Shown: positions 9,041 through 17,118 of the stretch, piece by piece
How the letters are laid out: each line of letters opens with the position of its first letter
How positions within the stretch are numbered: the first letter of the stretch is position 1
From: Belliella aquatica
GTDB taxonomy: Bacteria; Bacteroidota; Bacteroidia; Cytophagales; Cyclobacteriaceae
Direction: 5' to 3'
Assembly (NCBI RefSeq): GCF_014637795.1
Contig: NZ_BMFD01000007.1
Span: forward strand, 124,001 to 188,000
Length of the DNA stretch: 64,000 nucleotides
The notes under the pieces: model-generated
Told to the model about the DNA's origin: nothing
Databases searched by the model: none
The model's input: the letters and a program-made list of their open reading frames with translations, nothing else
Made by a program: the position numbers and the translations under genes

Positions 9041-10081
9041 ATGAAATTTAAGTTTTTGTTAGCAATAGGAATTATTTCATCCTTCGCAGCCTGCAATAGT
9101 GAAAGAAAAGGAGAAATAATTACCGAACCCACAGGTTGGGAAATTGTAGAAACTCCAGTCAATGCTTCGATCCGAGGCCTTTCACCTCTCACTTCTGAAA
9201 TCATCTGGGCAAGTGGATCAGGGGGAACTTGGTTGCTCACAATAGATGGGGGGCAATCTTGGTCAACAGGCATCATCGCAGGTCTAGATTCAGTAGACTT
9301 TAGAGACATTGAAGGACTTGATGCCAATACAGCCATTGCAATAGCTGCAGGCCAACCTGCTGTGATTTATAAAACGACAGACAGTGGTGCCACCTGGCAA
9401 AAGAAATTTGAAGGTCCAGAAACTGCTTTTTTGGATGGAATTGCATTTCACAAAGATCAAAAAGGCTACGTCATAGGAGACCCAATTGATGGAAAATGGA
9501 TGGTATTGGAAACAATTGATGCTGGGGAAACGTGGACATGGATAGAATCAAGTCCTATGGCTGAGCCCGGAGAAGGATCATTTGCCGCAAGTGGATCGAC
9601 GATTTTGGCTGATCAGGACCATATTTGGTTTGCCAGTGGTGGAATCAAAAGTAAGGTATATATGTCTACAGATGGCGGACATGATTGGGAAATTTCAGAG
9701 ACTCCAATTATCCAAGGAGAACCCTCTCAAGGTATTTTCTCAATTACAAAACTTGATAATAGTAACCTTATCGCAGTCGGTGGGGATTATTTGCAACCTG
9801 ACTTAGCCTTAAATAATACGATTTACTCTAAAGAAATGGGAAAAAATTGGGAGTTAGTATCTTCTTCCTATCCAAGTGGCTATAGATCAGGAGTCACCTA
9901 TTTCCCAAGATTTCATTGGGCTATTTCTGTAGGCACCAATGGCTCCGACTATTCAGTTGACGGTGGAATCAATTGGCAAAAATTTTCGGATGAAGGCTTT
10001 CATGCTGTCTTTATGGACAAGGCTCAAGGAAGCATTTGGGCATCAGGACTTGACGGAAAAATAGCACGATTGGTCTATTGA
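9041..10081 (+). CDS. Ycf48-like beta-propeller lipoprotein
   Basis: 346 residues with a lipoprotein signal (MKFKFLLAIGIISSFAAC, Cys18). The mature protein is made of Ycf48/BNR-like repeats such as TWLLTIDGGQSWSTG, VIYKTTDSGATWQKK, VYMSTDGGHDWE and DYSVDGGINWQKF, about one propeller. Homologues are often labelled oxidoreductase, but I see no cofactor-binding motif. Ycf48 proteins help assemble photosystem II; in a non-phototroph a scaffold or ligand-binding role at the envelope is more likely. Pairing with the c-haem lipoprotein 18 bp upstream suggests a joint function. Confidence 0.8.
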   Translation: MKFKFLLAIGIISSFAACNSERKGEIITEPTGWEIVETPVNASIRGLSPLTSEIIWASGSGGTWLLTIDGGQSWSTGIIAGLDSVDFRDIEGLDANTAIAIAAGQPAVIYKTTDSGATWQKKFEGPETAFLDGIAFHKDQKGYVIGDPIDGKWMVLETIDAGETWTWIESSPMAEPGEGSFAASGSTILADQDHIWFASGGIKSKVYMSTDGGHDWEISETPIIQGEPSQGIFSITKLDNSNLIAVGGDYLQPDLALNNTIYSKEMGKNWELVSSSYPSGYRSGVTYFPRFHWAISVGTNGSDYSVDGGINWQKFSDEGFHAVFMDKAQGSIWASGLDGKIARLVY

Positions 10082-10262
10082 ATTTATAAAGGATCTTATT
10101 TGGATATTATTGGTACATCTTCTTAAAGATTTTCGGAGAGTATTGCCAAATAATGGGTTCTTCTATTATCTTTAGAAAACGAAAATCAAAAAAATTAACA
10201 AATGATTTTGATATCGTAATTCGACCCAAGCATTAAAATTTTAATCAAAAGCCTACTGAACC

Positions 10263-11003
10263 ATGTTTGATATTATACCATCTATATACCTCATCAATGG
10301 AAAATGCGTCCGCTTAAAAAGAGGAGATTTTGCTACTGAGGAAGTGATTTCTAATAATCCATTAGAGATCGCACAAGCCTTCGAAGACCATGGAATCAGG
10401 TGGCTGCACTTGGTGGATTTGGACGGTGCGCGTCGAGGCGAGCCAAAAAATTACCACATTTTAGAAGCTATAGCTGGCTACACCAACCTCAATGTAGACT
10501 TTACTGGAGGGATTTCTACTGATGGAGATGTAATCAAATCCTTTGAACATGGAGCTCATGCAATTACAGCCGCTTCTGTAGCAGTAACCTATCCCGAAAG
10601 ATTCGCACAATGGATCATGTCTTATGGAAGAGAAAAGATATTTTTAGCTGCTGATACCAATCCTGCAGATCATAAAATCAAGACAAGAGGTTGGACCAAA
10701 AAAACTGAGGTTGATCTCTTTGATCACATAGAAAATTTCTACGGAAGAGGACTCAAATACCTCAAATGCTCCGATGTAACTAGAGATGGCGTGATGGAAG
10801 GCCCAAATTTCCAACTTTATAAAGAAGTTGTAGAGAAATTCCCCACTATCCATCTAGCTGCAAATGGCGGAGTAAGAAATATTTCTGATTTCAAAGAATT
10901 GAAAGATATCGGCGTGACTGCTGTAGTTTTCGGAAGGGCTTTCTATGAAGGAAAAATATCTCTTCAAGACTTGGATAAGTTTATGGCGGAACACGGGAAT
11001 TAA
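10263..11003 (+). CDS. HisA-like (beta/alpha)8 barrel protein, altered active site
   Basis: 246 residues that align end to end with HisA (ProFAR isomerase, histidine biosynthesis): KCVRLKRGDF, HLVDLDGARRGEP, VDFTGGIS, CSDVTRDGVMEGP and AANGGVRNISDF all sit at HisA positions. But the conserved strand-1 Asp that acts as general base (PA-D-L in canonical HisA; Asp7/8) is Tyr9 here (IIPSIYLING, codon TAC). The Asp in strand 5 (AADTN) and the acid in TRDG are kept; the first phosphate loop is TGG rather than GGG, and CTD is CSD. No other his gene is nearby. It may be a paralogue with another substrate or no isomerase activity, so I give no symbol. Confidence 0.85.
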   Translation: MFDIIPSIYLINGKCVRLKRGDFATEEVISNNPLEIAQAFEDHGIRWLHLVDLDGARRGEPKNYHILEAIAGYTNLNVDFTGGISTDGDVIKSFEHGAHAITAASVAVTYPERFAQWIMSYGREKIFLAADTNPADHKIKTRGWTKKTEVDLFDHIENFYGRGLKYLKCSDVTRDGVMEGPNFQLYKEVVEKFPTIHLAANGGVRNISDFKELKDIGVTAVVFGRAFYEGKISLQDLDKFMAEHGN

Positions 11004-11026
11004 TCCCCTCTAAAATTCAATTGAAT

Positions 11027-11058
11027 AAAGTCTATCGGTCTCAAGATTGATAGACTTT
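11027..11058. terminator. Shared bidirectional terminator
   Basis: AAAGTCTATC / GATAGACTTT, a perfect 10-bp stem with T-runs on both strands, between the convergent HisA-like gene and the serine hydrolase gene. Confidence 0.85.
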
Positions 11059-12252
11059 TTATTTTTTCTTTCTTTCTAATTCTAGTTTATACAAGTAAGA
11101 GCCCAATTCTTCAAAAAACGGGAAGCCTATTTCATCATATTCATACTGATTGTCATTGAGCGCTTTATTCTTGTTGACATAAATTACCGCAGTCACAAAA
11201 AATTCCACACCTTCTTTCTCATCCACAAAATATGACCCATCTAACAAATGACCATAGGCTTGACCGGTTTTGTTATAGATTTTGAAGCTTAATGGAATAG
11301 GTTCTTTACTCGTTCCAAACTTGTAAAACTTAGAATAACTGTCATAAAACTCATTAGAGTCATAAGCGGGATAATCACTTTGTCCAGGGTACATAGACAT
11401 GTATTTTAGAATAAACTCACGATCTGAGTCGGAAATATGGAATCTTTCTTTTTCTGCAAAAAGCTCAGGAAATATTATACGCTGAACTACTCCATGAAAA
11501 TCGGAAATTGAAAATCTATTTTTAAAAGTGAAATCCATCGGTTCAGAGATCAATTCGCCTCCACTTTGATAAGCCTCGGCCAATTGGGGATTTCCTGTGT
11601 TTTTATAAATCGAAATTGTCTCTCTTGCTGGAATTTCAAGAATAGTTTCACCCTCAGTATTGAGAAATCTGATCGGATTAAAATGTCTATTCTCTTCTGG
11701 GCTCATTGCCAAGCTCAATCTTTGATTGATGATAGTATTATTCAAACCCTTTTTCTTGAGCTTTTGATTGATATAGTTTTGACCAAGCAATTCGTAGAGT
11801 CTGTTGTATGCATCATTATCTGAAACCAACAGGATTTTTTTGATATAATGGGCAATGCTTGGAAGAAAATTTTGGGCAGAACTATCTGAAAGTACATGCG
11901 TTTGCGAACTTCTTATAGAATCAGTAAGCATGATTACGTTAGCAGTAAGTCCTTCGATATTCTGCTCATTCAACCATTCCAAAGCCAAAATTGCTACAGG
12001 AAGCTTTACGGTACTTGCTGGATAAAAGTATTTTTCTTCATTCAGATTAAAATCGAAATTCTTTAAAATTGGCTTGAGGTTTTCATCTCTATCGATTTGA
12101 GTATAGACAATCTGAACTTGATAATCCTCTTGATTTTCCAAAACTTCTTTTAAAATAGGATATTGATCTCCAATATTCTCAAATGGCATTTTTGATTTCT
12201 CTTGGCAAGAAGAAATCATCAGGATAAGCGAAAAAATAAATACTTTATTCAT
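11059..12252 (-). CDS. Class A beta-lactamase-fold serine hydrolase lipoprotein
   Basis: 397 residues. Lipoprotein signal with Cys16 (MNKVFIFSLILMISSC). Catalytic motifs of the penicillin-recognising serine hydrolases are in order: S80-T-V-K83 (active serine and lysine), S144-D-N146 and K328-T-G330, with wide spacing and long insertions. The sequence is about 100 residues longer than typical class A beta-lactamases, and an Omega-loop glutamate cannot be placed with certainty, so a housekeeping or peptidoglycan-related hydrolase is as likely as a resistance enzyme. Anchored in a membrane facing the periplasm. Monocistronic, ends on a terminator shared with the HisA-like gene. Confidence 0.82.
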   Translation of the reverse strand: MNKVFIFSLILMISSCQEKSKMPFENIGDQYPILKEVLENQEDYQVQIVYTQIDRDENLKPILKNFDFNLNEEKYFYPASTVKLPVAILALEWLNEQNIEGLTANVIMLTDSIRSSQTHVLSDSSAQNFLPSIAHYIKKILLVSDNDAYNRLYELLGQNYINQKLKKKGLNNTIINQRLSLAMSPEENRHFNPIRFLNTEGETILEIPARETISIYKNTGNPQLAEAYQSGGELISEPMDFTFKNRFSISDFHGVVQRIIFPELFAEKERFHISDSDREFILKYMSMYPGQSDYPAYDSNEFYDSYSKFYKFGTSKEPIPLSFKIYNKTGQAYGHLLDGSYFVDEKEGVEFFVTAVIYVNKNKALNDNQYEYDEIGFPFFEELGSYLYKLELERKKK

Positions 12253-12372
12253 ATCTCTTGAATTTCGATAAAATCCTTGGGTAGTTGCTACGACATATCG
12301 AATTTAAGGAAATTCCGCAGAATAATATTCCTGAATAATCCGTTGCCAAAAAAACTACAGGCCTATTTTCAC

Positions 12373-12380
12373 TACCTTTG
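12373..12380 (+). promoter_or_regulatory. Probable -7 box of the UPF0316 gene
   Basis: TACCTTTG fits the Bacteroidota -7 element TAnnTTTG and lies 31 bp before the ATG at 12412. No good TTTG is found at the expected 19-bp spacing, so only half of the promoter is supported. Confidence 0.45.
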
Positions 12381-12411
12381 TAAAACTAAAAGAATATAAA
12401 ACCCCATCATT

Positions 12412-13014
12412 ATGCAAGCTTACTTTGAGTCATTTGGAATATCCGTAGAGCTCTTCAATTATGTCATTATGCCATTATTGATCTTTTTCGCTAGGGTTAC
12501 AGATGTCTCTATCAATACTTTGAGAATTATGTTTATGCTCAATGGCAAGAAAAAAATTGCGCCCATTTTAGGCTTTTTTGAAGCATTGATTTGGTTGCTG
12601 GCAATTGGGCAAATTTTTCAAAATATCAATAATCCTATGTCCTATCTTGCTTACGCTGGGGGATTTGCGATGGGTACATTTGTGGGCATGACGATCGAAG
12701 AGAAATTAGCTTTAGGCCGAGTGCTTGTTCGTGTAATCACTCCTACACCTATGCCAGAATTGATAGAATATATGAAGGAAAAAAACTTCAGATTCACTTC
12801 TGTTGGTGCTGAAGGCAGGTTTGGCAAAGTTAATTTGCTCTTTACAGTCATGAAAAGAGATGCTTTGACGGAATTTGTTGGTAAAGTTAAAGCATTCAAT
12901 GACAAGGCATTTTATACCATAGAAAGTGTTAAACGCGTCAGCGAAGATGAATTGAATGTAATGGAAGACCGGCCAAGATTTACCACCAAACTCTGGAGTA
13001 GAATCAGGAAATAA
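12412..13014 (+). CDS. UPF0316/DUF2179 membrane protein
   Basis: 200 residues. The N-terminal half has three hydrophobic segments (LFNYVIMPLLIFFARV, IAPILGFFEALIWLLAIGQIF, MSYLAYAGGFAMGTFVGMTI), with the family signature ARVTDVSINTLRIMFMLNGKK. The C-terminal ~90 residues form a soluble DUF2179-type domain (VRVITPTPMPELIEYMKEKNFRFTSVGAEGRFGKVNLLFTVMKR). The family is uncharacterised; DUF2179 domains also occur on YitT-type proteins. Expected in the inner membrane with the C-terminal domain probably cytoplasmic. Single gene. Confidence 0.87.
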   Translation: MQAYFESFGISVELFNYVIMPLLIFFARVTDVSINTLRIMFMLNGKKKIAPILGFFEALIWLLAIGQIFQNINNPMSYLAYAGGFAMGTFVGMTIEEKLALGRVLVRVITPTPMPELIEYMKEKNFRFTSVGAEGRFGKVNLLFTVMKRDALTEFVGKVKAFNDKAFYTIESVKRVSEDELNVMEDRPRFTTKLWSRIRK

Positions 13015-13165
13015 GTTTGAGTTTGAAATTCACAAATGTTATTTCTCCATTTGACTTTCCTTCCCACCCATATATTTCTTGGATAAATTACAAGCGTGGT
13101 TTGAATCCTTTCAGCAAAGCGTGTAAATTACCTGTCCAAATTTAAAAAGCTTAAACACATCATAC

Positions 13166-15685
13166 ATGAAAAAAATTTATACTCTTGTCCTCGCGCTATT
13201 GGTTGTAGGGACTTCATTAGCTCAAAAAAGTCCCGATGAATTTTTGGGCTATAAAGCTGGTGAAAGATTCACGCCTCATCATAGAGTCGTCGACTACTTC
13301 GAACATCTCGCAAGTACCTTACCCAATGTCGAGTTGGTGTATTATGGAGAATCTGTAGAGCATCGCCCTTTATTCGTGGCGATCGTCTCATCTCCTGAAA
13401 ATATGCAAAATCTTGAGCAAATCCGAACCGACAACTTGAAAAGAACAGGTCTGCTAGAAGGAAACCCAAGTACCAAAGTTGCCATCAACTGGATGCAATA
13501 CAATGTGCACGGAAATGAAGCTGTAGCTACAGAAGCTGCAATGATGACATTTTGGGAAGCAGCTAATCCAAACAACTCCGAATCAAAATCATGGTTGCAA
13601 AACCAAGTCTTGATCGTAGATCCCTGTGCAAATCCAGACGGAAAAGAGCGCTACACCGTTTGGTACAATCAAAAAGGTAATAAAATTTTACAACCTGATC
13701 CGCAATCAACAGAGCATTCAGAACCTTGGCCGGGAGGTCGTCCAAATCACTACCTGATGGATTTGAACAGAGACTGGGCATGGCAAACACAAGCAGAAAC
13801 CGAGCAAAGAATCAAACTTTATCACGAATGGATGCCACATTTATTTGTGGATTACCATGAGCAGGGTATCAATGATCCCTTTTATTTTGCTCCAGCAGCC
13901 AAGCCTGTTCACGAGCAAGTTTCTCCTTTCCAGCATGAATTTCAGGAGATTTACGGAAAAAACACAGCAGCAAAGTTTGATGCCAACAATTGGCAGTATT
14001 TCACCAAAGAGAGATTTGATTTACTTTATCCTTCCTACGGTGATACCTATCCCATGTACAACGGAGCGATTGGAATGACAATCGAAAAAGGTGGATCTGG
14101 AAGAGCTGGCTTAGGAATGCTTAACGCACTTGGCGATACTGTAACCTTAGAAGAGAGAATCATACATCAGCATGCTGCAGGGATCTCGGCTGTTGAAGTC
14201 ACTTCGAGAAATGCAGAAAGATTAGCTGATGAGTTTGCGAATTATTTCAAAAATAACCGAGCAAATCCAAAAGCAAAATACAAAAGCTTTGTCATCAAGG
14301 GAGAAGGAAATGATGATAGATTGAAAGCCTTACTTACTTTGCTCGACAAAAATAAGATTACTTATGGTTTTGCTGGAAATCGCTCTGGACTTAGAGGTCT
14401 GGATTACAACACTGGTAAATCGGCTTCTTTTTCCACTACCGAGAAAGATATTATAGTCAATGCATATCAAGTAAAATCGGTTTTGACTCAGGTTTTGTTT
14501 GAGCCAGAAGCTATTTTGGAAGACAGTATCACTTATGACATCACAAGCTGGGCTTTGCCATTTGCTTATGGCTTGCAAGCTTATGCTTTAGAGACAAGAT
14601 TGGATGCTGCAAAACCTTATGTAAAATCAGCTTTTGAAAAAAATGTAGTAAACGGAACTCCGCTAGCCTATATCGCTCCATGGAATGCTACCATCCATGC
14701 TAAGTTTCTTGCAGCATTGCTGAAAGAAGGAATCAGAGCAAGAGTAACAGAATTTGCTTTTGAAATCAATGGAGAATCGTATCCTGCGGGTACAATCCTC
14801 TTGATGAGAAATGGCAATCAGTATGTTGCCGATTATGACAAAAAGATAGTAGATCTTGCTAATAAATTCGAAATCACTTTAGCAACCTCAAACTCCTCTT
14901 ATGTGGACAAAGGGAAAGATTTTGGCTCTTCTGATGTGAAAGTCATCAAAGCTCCAAGAGTAGCTGTTGTAGGTGGATCGGGCACTTCCTCTTTAAATTT
15001 CGGGGAAATCTGGTATTTCTTCGAGCAGGAATTGGATTACCCAATTAGCATTTTGGAAGCTGATATGTTGGGTAGATTTGATTTGAGCAAATATGATGTA
15101 CTGATTCTTCCTTCTGGAAACTACTTAAATGGTGGCAATTTCACTAAAGTGATGGATTGGGTAAGAGCAGGCGGAAAAGCGATTGCTATCGAAGGATCTT
15201 TGGGGATGTTTGCAGATAAGGAAGGTTTCAGTTTGAGTAGATTTGACACAGATGAAGAGAAAAAAGCACAGCAAAAAACAGATGCTGAATTCCAAAAGTC
15301 TGCAAGAATAGAACCCTATCAAGATCGTGAGAGAATGGGGATTTCGACTACTGCCGCGGGAGCAATCTTTGAAGTGAAAATGGATCAAACGCATCCTCTT
15401 TCGTTTGGAGTAGGTCAAAATTACTACACGCTCAAAAATAATGGCAGAAGATATGCCTACCTCACCAACGGGGTCAATGCAGGTATTATCCCTAGTTTAG
15501 ATCATTATCGTTTCGGATTCATAGGAAATAAATTAAAACCACAGATGAATCAATCCATGGTCTATGGAATGGAAAATCAAGGAAGAGGTCAAATTGTGTA
15601 TATGGTTGATAATCCGATGTTCAGAAGTTTCTGGGAATCTGGAAAATTGATCATGGCAAATGCAATTTTCTTTGTTGGCCAATAA
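13166..15685 (+). CDS. Secreted M14 family zinc carboxypeptidase
   Basis: 839 residues. Signal peptide MKKIYTLVLALLVVGTSLAQ. The M14 catalytic domain covers ~25-370: zinc ligands H115 and E118 (NVHGNEAV) and H231 (DYHEQG), a DLNRDWAW segment, and E307 in GMTIEKGG in a suitable position for the catalytic glutamate. The remaining ~450 residues include a domain with a class I glutamine amidotransferase-like pattern (VAVVGGSGTSS, YDVLILPSGNYLNGG) that lacks an obvious catalytic Cys and may be structural. Periplasmic or secreted peptidase acting on peptides; specificity not predictable. Single gene with its own hairpin. Confidence 0.9.
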   Translation: MKKIYTLVLALLVVGTSLAQKSPDEFLGYKAGERFTPHHRVVDYFEHLASTLPNVELVYYGESVEHRPLFVAIVSSPENMQNLEQIRTDNLKRTGLLEGNPSTKVAINWMQYNVHGNEAVATEAAMMTFWEAANPNNSESKSWLQNQVLIVDPCANPDGKERYTVWYNQKGNKILQPDPQSTEHSEPWPGGRPNHYLMDLNRDWAWQTQAETEQRIKLYHEWMPHLFVDYHEQGINDPFYFAPAAKPVHEQVSPFQHEFQEIYGKNTAAKFDANNWQYFTKERFDLLYPSYGDTYPMYNGAIGMTIEKGGSGRAGLGMLNALGDTVTLEERIIHQHAAGISAVEVTSRNAERLADEFANYFKNNRANPKAKYKSFVIKGEGNDDRLKALLTLLDKNKITYGFAGNRSGLRGLDYNTGKSASFSTTEKDIIVNAYQVKSVLTQVLFEPEAILEDSITYDITSWALPFAYGLQAYALETRLDAAKPYVKSAFEKNVVNGTPLAYIAPWNATIHAKFLAALLKEGIRARVTEFAFEINGESYPAGTILLMRNGNQYVADYDKKIVDLANKFEITLATSNSSYVDKGKDFGSSDVKVIKAPRVAVVGGSGTSSLNFGEIWYFFEQELDYPISILEADMLGRFDLSKYDVLILPSGNYLNGGNFTKVMDWVRAGGKAIAIEGSLGMFADKEGFSLSRFDTDEEKKAQQKTDAEFQKSARIEPYQDRERMGISTTAAGAIFEVKMDQTHPLSFGVGQNYYTLKNNGRRYAYLTNGVNAGIIPSLDHYRFGFIGNKLKPQMNQSMVYGMENQGRGQIVYMVDNPMFRSFWESGKLIMANAIFFVGQ

Positions 15686-15712
15686 TAAACTTAAAAAGTC
15701 AAGTTAAATCAA

Positions 15713-15750
15713 TCAAGAAGTCTGTTCTACGCTTAGGACAGACTTCTTGA
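15713..15750 (+). terminator. Hairpin after M14 peptidase gene
   Basis: TCAAGAAGTCTGT / ACAGACTTCTTGA, a 13-bp stem with a 12-nt loop, 28 bp past the stop. The following T-run is weak (TATTTACATATTT). Confidence 0.65.
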
Positions 15751-15890
15751 TATTTACATATTTAGAATTGGAACGAGTTTCTTTAATACTTTTTCAAGAC
15801 TTGTAAGGCACAGTTATTGTTCCGACAATAAAATTAGGATTTAACTGTAAAAATTATTAACTAGATTAAACAAATAACACCAATTTCCCC

Positions 15891-16490
15891 ATGAATAAAA
15901 CCATTTTCCTTGCATTGATCGCCTTTTCATTTTTTATCAGTACAAGTCACGCGCAAGAAGTTTCAGAAGAAACTGGATCACTTAATAGTGGCACAATCTC
16001 GAGTCAGTTTGATTATTTGAATCAAATTTCCAATAATTTTCAAGAATACAAGGTTGTCAAAAAAACCAATTTAGATAAAATCAAATCTAATGTTTTAGAT
16101 TCATTAAGCGTCTTTGAAAAGGATTTGATAGCTATACAACAAACAGTAAAAGATCAACAGGAAAAAATCAACCAACTTGAATCTCAAGTTGCCAGTACGC
16201 AAATTGAATTAGAGGATGCCTTGCAAGCTCGAGATAGTTTTTTCTTTTTAGGAATCCCGATTCACAAAAGTCTTTACAACACAATTATGTGGGCCATTGT
16301 AGCTGGTTTATTGGGTGCATTTTTGTTTTTCTTATACAAATTCAGCCGCAGCCACAAGGTAATTAAAACAGCGAGAAAAGATCTAGAAGAAACGGTAGAG
16401 GAATTTGAGCAACACCGTAAAAACACACTAGACAGGGAAAGAAAATTAAAAAGAGAACTTGTAGATGCGCTCAATGGTAAATCCAACTGA
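15891..16490 (+). CDS. Exported coiled-coil protein with one membrane helix, unknown
   Basis: 199 residues. Signal peptide MNKTIFLALIAFSFFISTSHAQ; residues ~75-120 are a heptad-rich coiled coil (VKDQQEKINQLESQVASTQIELEDAL); one transmembrane helix at ~132-150 (IMWAIVAGLLGAFLFFLYKF); then a basic coiled-coil tail (ARKDLEETVEEFEQHRKNTLDRERKLKREL). With a signal peptide and one later helix, the N-terminal coil should be periplasmic and the tail cytoplasmic. I do not recognise the family, and the neighbours (a small exported protein, convergent; polA) give no functional hint. Confidence 0.7.
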   Translation: MNKTIFLALIAFSFFISTSHAQEVSEETGSLNSGTISSQFDYLNQISNNFQEYKVVKKTNLDKIKSNVLDSLSVFEKDLIAIQQTVKDQQEKINQLESQVASTQIELEDALQARDSFFFLGIPIHKSLYNTIMWAIVAGLLGAFLFFLYKFSRSHKVIKTARKDLEETVEEFEQHRKNTLDRERKLKRELVDALNGKSN

Positions 16491-16517
16491 TCCTCTATTC
16501 AAAACTTAAAAGCACAA

Positions 16518-16547
16518 AAAAAGCCTCCCAGAAATGAGAGGCTTTTT
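16518..16547. terminator. Shared bidirectional terminator
   Basis: AAAAAGCCTC / GAGGCTTTTT, a perfect 10-bp stem with T-runs on both strands, between two convergent genes. Confidence 0.88.
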
Positions 16548-16570
16548 ATATTTAATTTTTGCTAAACCGA

Positions 16571-16882
16571 TTAGGTCAGAAGTATCAAAATCAAAAGAAT
16601 GATGATAATAGCACCTACTGAAATGTAAACACCATTTCCTAAAGCTTTCGCTTCTGCTCTCATTTCCTTCAATTCACTTTTCACTTCATTTCTCTCTGCT
16701 TTACTCATGTCAGCAAAGTCCATGGCTTTGATTTCTTCAACTCTATTGTTGATTTCATCTAATCTCACTTGCTCTTCAGCCGTAAGTTCAGTCTTTTCTT
16801 TTTTTGTTTCACCAGCAGTTGCAACGGGTGCATAGGCTAGGAATAAAAACATTACTGATAAAAGGTACGCGATCTTTTTCAT
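16571..16882 (-). CDS. Small exported protein with C-terminal membrane helix
   Basis: 103 residues: signal peptide (MKKIAYLLSVMFLFLAYAPVATA), a charged helical middle (LTAEEQVRLDEINNRVEEIKAM ... ERNEVKSELKEMRAEAKAL) and a C-terminal hydrophobic helix (GVYISVGAIIIILLILILL). Similar short proteins are frequent in Bacteroidota and have no established function; some are mislabelled as seryl-tRNA synthetase fragments because of the coiled coil. Monocistronic; transcribed divergently from polA. Confidence 0.75.
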   Translation of the reverse strand: MKKIAYLLSVMFLFLAYAPVATAGETKKEKTELTAEEQVRLDEINNRVEEIKAMDFADMSKAERNEVKSELKEMRAEAKALGNGVYISVGAIIIILLILILLT

Positions 16883-17118
16883 AGTGATTTGTTTTAGTTA
16901 GTAAATAAATTAAGAATAATGAGTAAGGATTCAGTCCTTACACGTCATATTACCAAGAATTAGACCAGAAGTAAGAAATCCCGAAATAATGTAGTTATTA
17001 TAATCGTAAATGAGAATAATAGAGTCAGCCCTTTTCATTATTATTTGTAATTTAGCTTTTCGGATTTTATCGAAAATCTTGATAGACGAAAATACTTCAA
17101 ATTAAAATTCACCTTCCT

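Noticed and set aside
10263-11003. Plain HisA annotation
   Set aside because: The catalytic base Asp is replaced by Tyr and the gene is isolated from other his genes, so an unqualified name would mislead.
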